Positions 38,301 to 50,950 of a stretch of DNA of 64,000 nt are shown here, piece after piece. The position numbers and the translations under genes were made by a program. Source of the DNA: Prosapia bicincta (lineage: Eukaryota; Arthropoda; Insecta; Hemiptera; Cercopidae); the NCBI GenBank assembly GCA_036971475.1, contig JBAIZL010000008.1, positions 31,943,712 to 32,007,711 on the forward strand, written 5' to 3'. How positions within the stretch are numbered: position 1 is the stretch's first letter; each line of letters begins with the position of its first letter. The notes beneath the pieces are model-generated. The model was not told the DNA's origin, did not search any database, and saw nothing but the letters and a program-made list of their open reading frames with translations.

Positions 38301-40081
38301 GTGAGAGTTTACCGGGCATTATTAGGCCACAATCAAGAAAGTTTGCAAAGTGCAGAGCCCGACTCAAAGGAACCTTCCCTTGGATTTATCGATTTACCCA
38401 GAAAGAGGCAACTTGCTAAATAAATTTGTCTGTTTATAAGATTATATTTATTGTCACAAAGGAAGATAACACCACATGTTTTTATTAAAATATATAAACA
38501 TGTTTCCGTTTTACTTAGATTCCTTTCATCTTAGCTTCCGACATTTTAAATGCTTATTAATTCTCGTTACTGTAGCGGGAGCAATAATATCTCAGATACT
38601 AAGTTCAAATTTTTGCGCTGTTTTAATGCAAATACAAAAAGTGTTCTGAAAATTTTATTTCAGAATCTACCTATATCAAGTAGTATAAGGGGGAAACAAA
38701 GAAAAATGTTATTTTAGTTAGTTTTAATTAAATAATTAAAATTATTATAAATAAAGTAACATAATCTATGCGTTAAAACCGCTGTATACCTCATAACATA
38801 TAACATAAAATCAGCTTTTTTATGAAACTATACGTTAGTACTTATTAAGCCAAATGGGACGAAATACCTATATTGCAGTCCTTTTTCTGAAACGTTTTTC
38901 TGCCCTATAATTTAAATTTATTTAGTGAATAATATTTTAAATCAACCGTAATGACACCGAGTGTCATCCACTATAAGTTGGAAAAAATGTATTTAATCTT
39001 CAGTGGATAAATAAAAAGTATTTTATAACGATTGAAAATTTGAACAAGACATATAAGGAGATTATGAAGTAATAAAAGGAATTGAAAAACTAACCCCAGG
39101 AATTTGTAGTCATTTTACTTATGTTGAACACGCTTTTTTAAATTATTTTGTTTAAAATATAGAATTTTAAAGTTAAATAATTTCTAGTTTTTCAAAAATA
39201 AGGAAATTTATTGAAGTTCCATTATAATTTTGTGACTTCAAAACGTTTACTTCAAAATCTTTGAAAACTTACATTTACAGAGGTTTTATATTTCTGAATA
39301 ATTCTCAGATACAGATTTACAAAATTAATCACATTAAAATATTTATTTTCGATTATAAATCGTCCGCACTAACCGCGTTTACATTTTGCATTCAGTCCTT
39401 TATCATAATTCAGTATAATACCGACTTCTAAGTTATTTATCAGAACTTTACTCGTTTTCATTAAAAAAATTAAATCTAATAATTGTACTCTTAAATTTAA
39501 TTTGAAAATCGCATATAAAACTTTTGGATTATAATTTTAGATTTTTAAATTATTGTAAAATAATTGAATTTATTAAAACATCTTTATTTTGGATTCTAAA
39601 TATTTAAGGAAGTCGTCTCTTAGCCTATGCCCTAGACCGTTTATTTTCCACGTCATCGGGGTGGGTGTCTCATAAGCTGTTTTTCTGTTGCCTAAACACA
39701 AGCTTTAAATTGAGTTGAGGTTTTCTAATGGTCATTGGTTGAAGATGTTTGTGCGGCGCTGGTTCCAAGTTCTATTCTTGATAACACTGTAACATTTTAA
39801 TATCATTATCTTTAATTAAAATTAGGCAAAATAACATAGTAACATAGTATCCTGACAGGCGTAACCTAATTTAACAAATCTTTTGATAATTAATAAACTA
39901 CCACAATTTTCAGTAAGATGTTTCGGAATTGAGCGATAACATATTCATATAAATGACATTATTGGTAGTTTTATTTAAAGGAAATTTGAAATTTAGGATT
40001 CTAAAGGCTCAATTCCAAATTCATAAAAAAATGATAAAATGAGAGAAAATGTTAAAAATGTCTTTATTGAATTTTGTGAAC

Positions 40082-42081
40082 GTTTTGAGTACACAAGCAA
40101 TTCTTGTGGTCGTTCTCAGGACTAAATTCTAATTACTTTCCACAAACTAACTTAAATTACAAAGACTATAAACCAATTAAATTCGTCTAGTTGTTTTGAG
40201 TACACAAGCAATTCTTGTGGTCGTTCTCAGGACTAAATTCTAATTACTTTCCACAAACTAACTTAAATTACAAAGACTATAAACCAATTAAATCCGTCTA
40301 GTTGTTTTGAGTACACAAGCAATTCTCGTGATTGTTCTCAGGACTAAATTCTAATTACTTTCCTCAAACTAACTTAAATTACAAAGACTATAAACCAATT
40401 AAATCCGTCTAGTTGTTTTGAGTACACAAGCAATTCTCGTGATTGTTCTCAGGACTAAATTCTAATTACTTTCCACAAACTAACTTAAATTACAAAGACT
40501 ATAAACCAATTAAATCCGTCTAGTTGTTTTGAGTACACAAGCAATTCTCGTGATTGTTCTCAGGACTAAATTCTAATTACTTTCCTCAAACTAACTTAAA
40601 TTACAAAGACTATAAACCAATTAAATCCGTCTAGTTGTTTTGAGTACACAAGCAATTCTCGTGATTGTTCTCAGGACTAAATTCTAATTACTTTCCTCAA
40701 ACTAACTTAAATTACAAAGACTATAAACCAATTAAATCCGTCTAGTTGTTTTGAGTACACAAGCAATTCTCGTGATTGTTCTCAGGACTAAATTCTAATT
40801 ACTTTCCTCAAACTAACTTAAATTACAAAGACTATAAACCAATTAAATCCGTCTAGTTGTTTTGAGTACACAAGCAATTCTCGTGATTGTTCTCAGGACT
40901 AAATTCTAATTACTTTCCACAAACAACTTAAATTACAAAGACTATAAACCAATTAAATCCGTCTAGTTGTTTTGAGTACACAAGCAATTCTCGTGATTGT
41001 TCTCAGGACTAAATTCTAATTACTTTCCTCAAACTAACTTAAATTACAAAGACTATAAACCAATTAAATCCGTCTAGTTGTTTTGAGTACACAAGCAATT
41101 CTCGTGATTGTTCTCAGGACTAAATTCTAATTACTTTCCACAAACTAACTTAAATTACAAAGACTATAAACCAATTAAATCCGTCTAGTTGTTTTGAGTA
41201 CACAAGCAATTCTCGTGATTGTTCTCAGGACTAAATTCTAATTACTTTCCTCAAACTAACTTAAATTACAAAGACTATAAACCAATTAAATCCGTCTAGT
41301 TGTTTTGAGTACACAAGCAATTCTCGTGATTGTTCTCAGGACTAAATTCTAATTACTTTCCTCAAACTAACTTAAATTACAAAGACTATAAACCAATTAA
41401 ATCCGTCTAGTTGTTTTGAGTACACAAGCAATTCTCGTGATTGTTCTCAGGACTAAATTCTAATTACTTTCCTCAAACTAACTTAAATTACAAAGACTAT
41501 AAACCAATTAAATCCGTCTAGTTGTTTTGAGTACACAAGCAATTCTCGTGATTGTTCTCAGGACTAAATTCTAATTACTTTCCACAAACTAACTTAAATT
41601 ACAAAGACTATAAACCAATTAAATTCGTCTAGTTGTTTTGAGTACACAAGCAATTCTCGTGATTGTTCTCAGGACTAAATTCTAATTACTTTCCACAAAC
41701 TAACTTAAATTACAAAGACTATAAACCAATTAAATTCGTCTAGTTGTTTTGAGTACACAAGCAATTCTCGTGATTGTTCTCAGGACTAAATTCTAATTAC
41801 TTTCCACAAACTAACTTAAATTACAAAGACTATAAACCAATTAAATTCGTCTAGTTGTTTTGAGTACACAAGCAATTCTCGTGATTGTTCTCAGGACTAA
41901 ATTCTAATTACTTTCCACAAACTAACTTAAATTACAAAGACTATAAACCAATTAAATTCGTCTAGTTGTTTTGAGTACACAAGCAATTCTCGTGATTGTT
42001 CTCAGGACTAAATTCTAATTACTTTCCACAAACTAACTTAAATTACAAAGACTAAAAACCAATAAATCCGTCTAGTTGTTT
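40082..42081. repeat. 111-bp tandem array, 18 copies
   Basis: The period is 111 bp (GTTTTGAGTACAC at 40082, 40193 and so on). Landmarks are GTTTTGAGTACACAAGCAAT, GTTCTCAGGACTAAATTC, ACTTTCCACAAACTAAC, TACAAAGACTATAAACC and CCGTCTAGTT. The first two copies read CTTGTGGTCGTTC and the others CTCGTGATTGTTC. TTTCCACAAAC and TTTCCTCAAAC versions are interspersed. Single-base deletions occur near 40924 and in the last copy. No reading frame is sustained. Each unit has a hairpin (CACAAG-CAATT-CTTGTG, 40092-40108 in copy 1). Confidence 0.95.
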
Positions 42082-42713
42082 TGTAGTATTTCTAATGTAC
42101 GTACATGTATATGTATCTACTAATGTGTCGCAATTAATTAGAATTTAGTTTTCAGAAGGAAATAATTAATTTTGGATGCGGTCGAAACGCCGAGAGAAAT
42201 TCAATAAAGCCATTTTTAATATTGTATGTCAATTCAACTGCTTTTTTTATGAAATTAATGATAACTTACAATGCTGTAACAATTTCCAATCAATTCCAGA
42301 CAGAGAACACATATTCTCTGATAGTTGTATAAAAGGTTTGGTTTCCGTAGATAATACAAAGGGTATTTTCCTTCAATAAATAGAATAGAAGTCACATCGC
42401 CCATAAAACGACAGCTGCTTAAGATGGACAATTTGCGATAGGTTTAGAGTAGTTGGAAACAATGTAAGATTTATGTCTAGTTACAGGTCTATAAAAGTAA
42501 GAAGATTCTAGGCCTAAGGCCCAGTTGTGCAATAAAGAGTCTTTCCATAAATAATGAATCCAGTCTATCTACGTAAAAGACAACAAGCACAGCTTTTTCA
42601 GACAAGTGACTGTCTCTGACTACAAAAGGCCCGTCTTACAAGACACAATAAAAGTGAATTGTTTTATTTATTGAATAGTTTCATTATATCTTCATGATTG
42701 CTTATAAATGTCA
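42082..42713. other. Unique segment between the 111-bp and 42-bp arrays
   Basis: Includes a TGTACGTACA palindrome near 42098 and a 67-codon ORF (42176-42379) that is Cys-rich in part but has no recognisable domain. Nothing else is supported. Confidence 0.55.
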
Positions 42714-45700
42714 GTTTCAACTTCAGAACAGTATCAGTTTACTGTGGACAAGTCTGTTGCAACTTCAGAACAGTATCAGTTTACTGTGGACACGTCTGTT
42801 GCAACTTCAGAACAGTATCAGTTTACTGTGGACAAGTCTGTTGCAACTTCAGAACAGTATCAGTTTACTGTGGACAAGTCTGTTGCAACTTCAGAACAGT
42901 ATGGGTTTACTGTGGACAAGTCTGTTGCAACTTCAGAACAGTATCAGTTTACTGTGGACAAGTCTGTTGCAACTTCAGAACAGTATCGGTTTACTGTGGA
43001 CAAGTCAGTTGCAACTTCAGAACAGTATCAGTTTACTGTGGACAAGTCTGTTGCAACTTCAGAACAGTATCAGGTTACTGTGGACAAGTCTGTTGCAACT
43101 TCAGAACAGTATCAGTTTACTGTGGACAAGTCTGTTGCAACTTTAGAATAGTATCAGTTTACTGTGGACAAGTCTGTTGCAACTTCAGAACAGTATCAGT
43201 TTACTGTGGACAAGTCTGTTGCAACTTCAAAACAGTATCAGTTTACTGTAGACAAGTCTGTTGCAACTTCAGAACAGTATCAGTTTACTGTGGACAAGTC
43301 TGTTGCAACTTCAAAACAGTATCAGTTTACTGTGGACAAGTCTGTTGCAACTTCAGAACAGTATCAGTATACTGTGGACAAGTCTGTTGCAACTTCAGAA
43401 CAGTATCAGTTTACTGTGGACAAGTCTGCTGCAACTTCAGAACAGTATCAGTTTACTGTGGACAAGTCTGTTTCAACTTCAGAACAGTATCAGTATACTG
43501 TGGACAAGTCTGTTGCAACTTCAGAACAGTATCAGTTTACTGTGGACAAGTCTGTTGCAACTTCAGAACAGTATCAGTATACTGTGGACAAGTCTGTTGC
43601 AACTTCAGAACAGTATCAGTTTACTGTGGACAAGTCTGTTGCAACTTCAGAACAGTATCAGTATACTGTGGACAAGTCTGTTGCAACTTCAGAACAGTAT
43701 CAGTTTACTGTGGACAAGTCTGTTGCAACTTCAGAACAGTATCAGTATACTGTGGACAAGTCTGTTGCAACTTCAGAACAGTATCAGTTTACTGTGGACA
43801 AGTCTGTTGCAACTTCAGAACAGTATCAGTTTACTGTGGACAAGTCTGTTGCAACTTCAGAACAGTATCAGTTTACTGTGGACAAGTCTGTTGCAACTTC
43901 AGAACAGTATCAGTTTACTGTGGACAAATCTGTTGCAACTTCAGAACAGTATCAGATTACTGTGGACAAGTCTGTTGCAACTTCAGAACAGTATCAGTTT
44001 ACTGTGGACAAGTCTGTTGCAACTTCAGAACAGTATCAGTATACTGTGGACAAGTCTGTTGCAACTTCAGAACAGTATCAGTTTACTGTGGACAAGTCTG
44101 TTGCAACTTCAGAACAGTATCAGTATACTGTGGACAGGTCTGTTGCAACTTCAGAACAGTATCAGTTTACTGTGGACAAGTCTGTTGCAACTTCAGAACA
44201 GTATCAGTTTACTGTGGACAAGTCTGTTGCAACTTCAGAACAGTATCAGTTTACTGTGGACAAGTCTGTTGCAACTTCAAAACAGTATCAGTTTACTGTG
44301 GACAAGTCTGTTGCAACTTCAGAACAGTATCAGTTTACTGTGGACAAGTCTGTTGCAACTTCAGAACAGTATCAGTATACTGTGGACAAGTCTGTTGCAA
44401 CTTCAGAACAGTATCAGTTTACTGTGGACAAGTCTGTTGCAACTTCAGAACAGTATCAGTTTACTGTGGACAAGTCTGTTGCAACTTCAGAACAGTATCA
44501 GTTTACTGTGGACAAGTCTGTTGCAACTTCAGAACAGTATCAGTATACTGTGGACAAGTCTGTTGCAACTTCAGAACAGTATCAGTTTACTGTGGACAAG
44601 TCTGTTGCAACTTCAGAACAGTATCAGTTTACTGTGGACAAGTCTGTTGCAACTTCAGAACAGTATCAGTTTACTGTGGACAAGTCTGTTGCAAATTCAG
44701 AACAGTATCAGTTTACTGTGGACAAGTCTGTTGCAACTTCAGAACAGTGTCAGTTTACTGTGGACAAGTCTGTTGCAACTTCAGAACAGTATCTGTTTAC
44801 TGTGGACAAGTCTGTTGCAAATTCAGAACAGTATCAGTTTACTGTGGACAAGTCTGTTGCAACTTCAGAACAGTATCAGTTTACTGTGGACAAGTCTGTT
44901 GCAAATTCAGAACTGTATCAGTTTACTGTGGACAAGTCTGTTGCAACTTCAGAACAGTATCAGTTTACTGTGGACAAGTCTGTTGCAACTTCAGAACAGT
45001 ATCAGTTTACTGTGGACAAGTCTGTTGCAACTTCAGAAAAGTATCAGTTTACTGTGGACAAGTCTGTTGCAACTTCAGAACAGTATCAGTTTACTGTGGA
45101 CAAGTCTGTTGCAACTTCAGAACAGTATCAGTTTACTGTGGACAAGTCTGTTGCAACTTCAGAACAGTATCAGTTTACTGTGGACAAGTCTGTTGCAACT
45201 TCAGAACAGTATCAGTTTACTGTGGACAAGTCTGTTGCAACTTCAAAACAGTATCAGTTTACTGTGGACAAGTCTGTTGCAACTTCAGAACAGTATCAGT
45301 TTACTGTGGACAAGTCTGTTGCAACTTCAGAACAGTATCAGTTTACTGTGGACAAGTCTGTTGCAACTTCAGAACAGTATCAGTTTACTGTGGACAAGTC
45401 TGTTGCAACTTCAGAACAGTATCAGTTTACTGTGGACAAGTCTGTTGCAACTTCAGAACAGTATCAGTTTACTGTGGACAAGTCTGTTGCAACTTCAGAA
45501 CAGTATCAGTTTACTGTGGACAAGTCTGTTGCAACTTCAGAACAGTATCAGTTTACTGTGGACAAGTCTGTTGCAACTTCAGAACAGTATCAGTTTACTG
45601 TGGACAAGTCTGTTGCAACTTCAGAACAGTATCAGTTTACTGTGGACAAGTCTGTAGCAACTTCAGAACAGTATCAGTTTACTGTGGACAAGTCTGTTGC

Positions 45701-45786
45701 AACTTCAGAACAGTATCAGTTTACTGTGGACAAGTCTGTTGCAACTTCAGAACAGTATCAGTTTACTGTGGACAAGTCTGTTGCAA
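42714..45786. repeat. 42-bp tandem array, about 73 copies, open in all forward frames
   Basis: The unit consists of AGTATCAGTTTACTGTGGAC, AAGTCTGTTGC and AACTTCAGAAC. It has no stop in any plus-strand frame and its length is 14 codons. Consequently 42698-45850 is open for 1050 codons (period CNFRTVSVYCGQVC, TTG start), 43164-45887 for 907 codons (period EQYQFTVDKSVATS) and 43261-45657 for 798 codons (period QNSISLLWTSLLQL). The EQYQF frame has an ATG at 42708 but is cut by a TAG at about 43149. The most common variant, TTTACT to TATACT (nine copies), is synonymous only in the CNFRT frame. No signal peptide, domain or downstream coding sequence was seen. Minisatellite is the default reading, and a repetitive protein cannot be excluded. 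Confidence 0.93.
43370..43790. repeat. Dimeric (84-bp) higher-order register inside the 42-bp array
   Basis: Units carrying CAGTATACT alternate with CAGTTTACT units near 43494, 43578, 43662 and 43746, which gives an 84-bp period over about 300 bp. Isolated CAGTATACT units also occur near 43368, 44038, 44122, 44374 and 44542. Confidence 0.8.
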
Positions 45787-46233
45787 ACCCCGATTATATA
45801 TCATCGAGTCTGTGGATTTCATGTACGTATGCATCACTACTCGCGGCTGACTACATATTATCATTGTTGGTGAAAGTTACTGTTTGAATGCCCGGAATCT
45901 ACTTAATGTGCATCAGCGGGAATTTAGATACGAAATGTTGACCACATGATTTCCGATTTTGATATTATTTGAGTAAGTTTTTATTTTAAAACGAATAGTC
46001 AGTACGAGTATTACCAGCTACGAAGTGTAGGCAAATTATATAAATTTAGGAAGGATTAAAGTAGGAAAAACCATCACGCACGATTTCATATGACCTACTC
46101 TTTATTTGGTGAATAAAGATGTGTCTCAGGAAGGTTAGGTGGATTTAGGTAGTTAAGGAAAAAAAAAAGTGATCCCCTGTTTTACCTCATAGGGCATAAT
46201 GTGGCATTTCTTGTGTAGGAGAGCCTATAACGT
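45787..46233. other. Unique segment between the 42-bp array and the 76-bp satellite
   Basis: AT-rich. An AATAAAG at about 46112 and a degenerate TTAGG-like stretch (GGTTAGGTGGATTTAGGTAG, 46134-46153) are the only marks. No gene is supported. Confidence 0.55.
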
Positions 46234-47130
46234 GCAATGTTTGTAGTCATGTCACTGAGAGAGGTGTTCCCCAGCTATTCCGACGTCAGAGCTAATTGCA
46301 CTTATTCAAGCAATGTTTGTAGTCATGTCACTGAGAGAGGTGTTCCCCAGCTATTCCGACGTCAGAGCTAATTGCACTTATTCAAGCAATGTTTGTAGTC
46401 ATGTCACTGAGAGAGGTGTTCCCCAGCTATTCCGACGTCAGAGCTAATTGCACTTATTCAAGCAATGTTTGTAGTCATGTCACTGAGAGAGGTGTTCCCC
46501 AGCTATTCCGAAGTCAGAGCTAATTGCACATATTCAAGCAATGTTTGTAGTCATGTCACTGAGAGAGGTGTTCCCCAGCTATTCCGACGTCAGAGCTAAT
46601 TGCACTTATTCAAGCAATGTTTGTAGTCATGTCACTGAGAGAGGTGTTCCCCGCTATTCCGACGTCTAAGCTAATAGCACTTATTCAAGCAATGTTTGTA
46701 GTCATGTCACTGAGAGAGGTGTTCCCCAGCTATTCCGACGTCAGAGCTAATTGCACTTATTCAAGCAATGTTTGTAGTCATGTCACTGAGAGAGGTGTTC
46801 CCCAGCTATTCCGACGTCAGAGCTAATTGCACTTATTCAAGCAATGTTTGTAGTCATGCCACTGAGAGAGGTGTTCCCCAGCTATTCCGACGTCAGAGCT
46901 AATTGCACTTATTCAAGCAATGTTTGTAGTCATGTCACTGAGAGAGGTGTTCCCCAGCTATTCCGACGTCAGAGCTAATTGCACTTATTCAAGCGATGTT
47001 TGTAGTCATGTCACTGAGAGAGGTGTTCCCCAGCTATTCCGACGTCAGAGCTAGTTGCACTTATTCAAGCAATGTTTGTAGTCATGTCACTGAGAGAGGT
47101 GTTCCCCAGCTATTCCGACGTCTAGGGTAA
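46234..47130. repeat. Homogeneous left-edge block of the 76-bp satellite
   Basis: About 12 units that nearly all carry ATGTCAC, CCCCAGCTATTCC, CAGAGCTAATTGC and CACTTATTC. They differ from the mixed block that follows, which is unusual because array edges are normally the most diverged part. Confidence 0.7.
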
Positions 47131-50100
47131 TTGCACCTCTTCAAGCAATGTTTGTAGTCATGTCACTGACAGAGGTGTCCCCCCCACTATTCCGACGTCT
47201 AGGCTAATAGCACTTATTCAAGCAATGTTTGTAGTCATGTCACTGAGAGAGGTGTCCCCCCTACTATTCCGACGTCTAGGCTAATAGCACTTATTCAAGC
47301 AATGTTTGTAGTCATGTCACTGAGAGATGTGTTCCCCAGCTATTCCGACGTCTAGGCTAATTGCACCTCTTCAAGCAATGTTTGTAGTCATGTCACTGAG
47401 AGAGGTGTCCCCCCCACTATTCCGACGTCTAGGCTAATTGCACCTCTTCAAGCAATGTTTTTAGTCATGTCACTGAGAGAGGTGTCCTCCCAACTATTCC
47501 GACGTCTAGGCTAATAGCACTTATTCAAGCAATGTTTGTAGTCATGTCACTGAGAGAGGTGTCCCCCCCACTATTCCGACGTCTAGGCTAATAGCACTTA
47601 TTCAAGCAATGTTTGTAGTCATGTCACTGACAGAGGTGTTCCTCAGCTATTCCGACGTCAGAGCTAATAGAACTTATTCAAGCAATGTTTGTAGTCATGT
47701 CACTGACAGAGGTGTCCCCCCCCACTATTCCGACGTCTAGGCTAATTGCACCTCTTCAAGCAATGTTTTTAGTCATGTCACTGAGAGAGGTGTCCTCCCC
47801 ACTATTCCGACGTCTAGGCTAATAGCACTTATTCAAGCAATGTTTGTAGTCATGTCACTGAGAGAGGTGCCCCCCCCACTATTCCGACGTCTAGGCTAAT
47901 AGCACTTATTCAAGCGATGTTTGTAGTCATGTCACTGAGAGAGGTGTCCCCCCCCACTATTCCGACGTCTAGGCTAATAGCACTTATTCAAGCAATGTTT
48001 GTAGTCATGTCACTGACAGAGGTGTTCTCCAGCTATTCCGACGTCGGAGCTAATAGAACTTATTCAAGCAATGTTTGTAGTCATGTCACTGAGAGTGGTG
48101 TCCCAACCCCACTATTCCGACGTCTAGGCTAATAGCACTTATTCAAGCAATGTTTGTAGTCATGTCACTGAGAGAGGTGTTCCCCCCCCCTATTCCGACG
48201 TCAGAGCTAATTGCACATATTCAAGCAATGTTTGTAGTCAAGTGACTGAGAGAGGTGTTCCCCCACTATTCCGACGTCTAGGCTAATAGCACTTATTCAA
48301 GCAATGTTTGTAGTCATGTCACTGAGAGAGGTGTCCCCCCCCACTATTCCGACGTCTAGGCTAATAGCACTTATTCAAGCAATGTTTGTAGTCATGTCAC
48401 TGACAGAGGTGTTCCCCAGCTATTCCGACGTCAGAGCTAATAGAACTTATTCAAGCAATGTTTGCAGTCTTGTCACTGACAGAGGTGTTCCCCAGCTATT
48501 CCGACGTCAGAGCTAATTGCACATATTCAAGCAATGTTTGTAGTCAAGTGACTGAGAGAGGTGTTCCCCCGCTATTCCGACGTCTAAGCTAATAGCACTT
48601 ATTCAAGCAATGTTTGTAGTCATGTCACTGAGAGATGTGTCCCCCCGCTATTCCGACGTCTAGGCTAATTGCACTTATTCAAGCAATGTTTGTAGTCATG
48701 TCACTGAGAGATGTGTCCCCCCGCTATTCCGACGTCAGAGCTAATAGCACTTATTCAAGCAATGTTTGTAGTCAAGTGACTGAGAGAGGTGTTCTCCCGC
48801 TATTCCGACGTCTAGGCTAATAGCACTTATTCAAGCAATGTTTGTAGTCATGTCACTGAGAGATGTGTCCCCCCGCTATTCCGACGTCTAGGCTAATAGC
48901 ACTTATTCAAGCAATGTTTGTAGTCATGTCACTGAGAGGGGTGTTCCCCCGCTATTCCGACGTCTAAGCTAATAGCACTTATTCAAGCAATGTTTGTAGT
49001 CATGTCACTGAGAGATGTGTCCCCCCGCTATTCCGACGTCAGAGCTAATAGCACTTATTCAAGCAATGTTTGTAGTCAAGTGACTGAGAGAGGTGTTCCC
49101 CCGCTATTCCGACGTCTAGGCTAATAGCACTTATTCAAGCAATGTTTGTAATCATGTCACTGACAGAGGTGTTCCCCAGCTATTCCGAAGTCAGAGCTAA
49201 TTGCACATATTCAAGCAATGTTTGTAGTCATGTCACTGAGAGTGGTGTCCCCCCGCTATTCCGACGTCTAGGCTAATAGCACTTATTCAAGCAATGTTTG
49301 TAGTCATGTCACTGACAGAGGTGTTCCCCAGCTATTCCGACGTCTAAGCTAATAGCACTTATTCAAGCAATGTTTGTAGTCATGTCACTGAGAGATGTGT
49401 CCCCCCGCTATTCCGACGTCTAGGCTAATAGCACTTATTCAAGCAATGTTTGTAGTCATATCACTGAGAGTGGTGTCCCCCCGCTATTCCGACGTCTAGG
49501 CTAATAGCACTTATTCAAGCAATGTTTGTAGTCAAGTGACTGAGAGAGGTGTTCCCCCGCTATTCCGACGTCTAAGCTAATAGCACTTATTCAAGCAATG
49601 TTTGTAGTCATGTCACTGAGAGATGTGTCCCCCCGCTATTCCGACGTCTAGGCTAATAGCACTTATTCTAAGCAATGTTTGTAGTCATGTCACTGACAGA
49701 GGTGTTCCCCAGCTATTCCGACGTCAGAGCTAATTGCACTTATTCAAGCAATGTTTGTAGTCAAGTGACTGAGAGAGGTGTTCCCCCGCTATTCCGACGT
49801 CAGAGCTAATTGCACTTATTCAAGCAATGTTTGTAGTCAAGTGACTGAGAGAGGTGTTCCCCCGCTATTCCGACGTCTAAGCTAATAGCATTTATTCAAG
49901 CAATGTTTGTAGTCATGTCACTGAGAGATATGTCCCCCCGCTATTCCGACGTCTAGGCTAATAGCACTTATTCAAGCAATGTTTGTAGTCATGGCCCTGA
50001 CAGAGGTGTTCCCCAGCTATTCCGACGTCAGAGCTAATTGCACTTATTCGAGCAATGTTTCTAGTCAAGTGACTGAGAGAGGTGTTCCCCCGCTATTCCG

Positions 50101-50950
50101 ACGTCAGAGCTAATTGCACTTATTCAAGCAATGTTTGTAGTCAAGTGACTGAGAGAGGTGTTCCCCCGCTATTCCGACGTCAGAGCTAATTGCACATATT
50201 CAAGCAATGTTTGTAGTCATGTCACTGAGAGTGGTGTCCCCCCGCTATTCCTATGTCTAAGCTAATAGCACTTATTCAACAAAGGCTTGTAGTCGAGTCA
50301 CTGAGAGATGTGTCCCCCCGCTATTCCGACGTCTAAGCTAATAGCACTTATTCAAGCAATGTTTGTAGTCAAGTGACTGAGAGAGGTGTTCCCCCGCTAT
50401 TCCGACGTCTAGGCTAATAGCACTTATTCAAGCAATGTTTGTAGTCATGTCACTGACAGAGGTGTTCCCCAGCTATTCCGACGTCAGAGCTAATTGCACT
50501 TATTCAAGCAATGTTTGTAGTCAAGTGACTGAGAGAGGTGTTCCCCCGCTATTCCGACGTCAGAGCTAATTGCACTTATTCAAGCAATGTTTGTAGTCAA
50601 GTGACTGAGAGAGGTGTTCCCCCGCTATTCCGACGTCAGAGCTAATTGCACATATTCAAGCAATGTTTGTAGTCATGTCACTGAGAGAGGTGTTCCCCCG
50701 CTATTCCGACGTCAGAGCTAATAGCACTTATTCAAGCAATGTTTGTAGTCATGTCACTGAGAGAGGTGTTCCCCCGCTATTCCGACTTCTAGGCTAATTG
50801 CACTTATTCAAGCAATGTTTGTAGTCAAGTGACTGAGAGAGGTGTTCCCCCGCTATTCCGACGTCAGAGCTAATTGCACTTATTCAAGCAATGTTTGTAG
50901 TCAAGTGACTGAGAGAGGTGTTCCCCCGCTATTCCGACATCCAGGCTAAT
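47130..50950. repeat. Mixed block of the 76-bp satellite with CTAGGCTAATAGC and C-run expansion
   Basis: Units here frequently carry CTAGGCTAATAGC or CTAAGCTAATAGC and C runs of variable length (for example near 47179, 47708, 47868, 48183). One strongly diverged unit (CCTATGTC, CAACAAAGGC, GTCGAGTCACTG) lies at about 50240-50300. AAGTGAC units first appear near 48240 and become common after 49500. Confidence 0.75.

Larger units (their letters stand above)
37284..40081. other. AT-rich unique segment containing the PLE relic
   Basis: Apart from the retroelement remains at 37677-38300, this stretch is AT-rich and shows no ORF or RNA gene. I looked for an upstream reverse-transcriptase domain on the minus strand between 38300 and 40080 and did not find one. 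Confidence 0.6.

Noticed and set aside
39715..39790. Plus-strand tRNA-like stretch (TGGTCATTGGTTGAAG ... GGTTCCAAGTTC)
   Set aside because: Only weak A- and B-box similarity, and stems do not pair convincingly.
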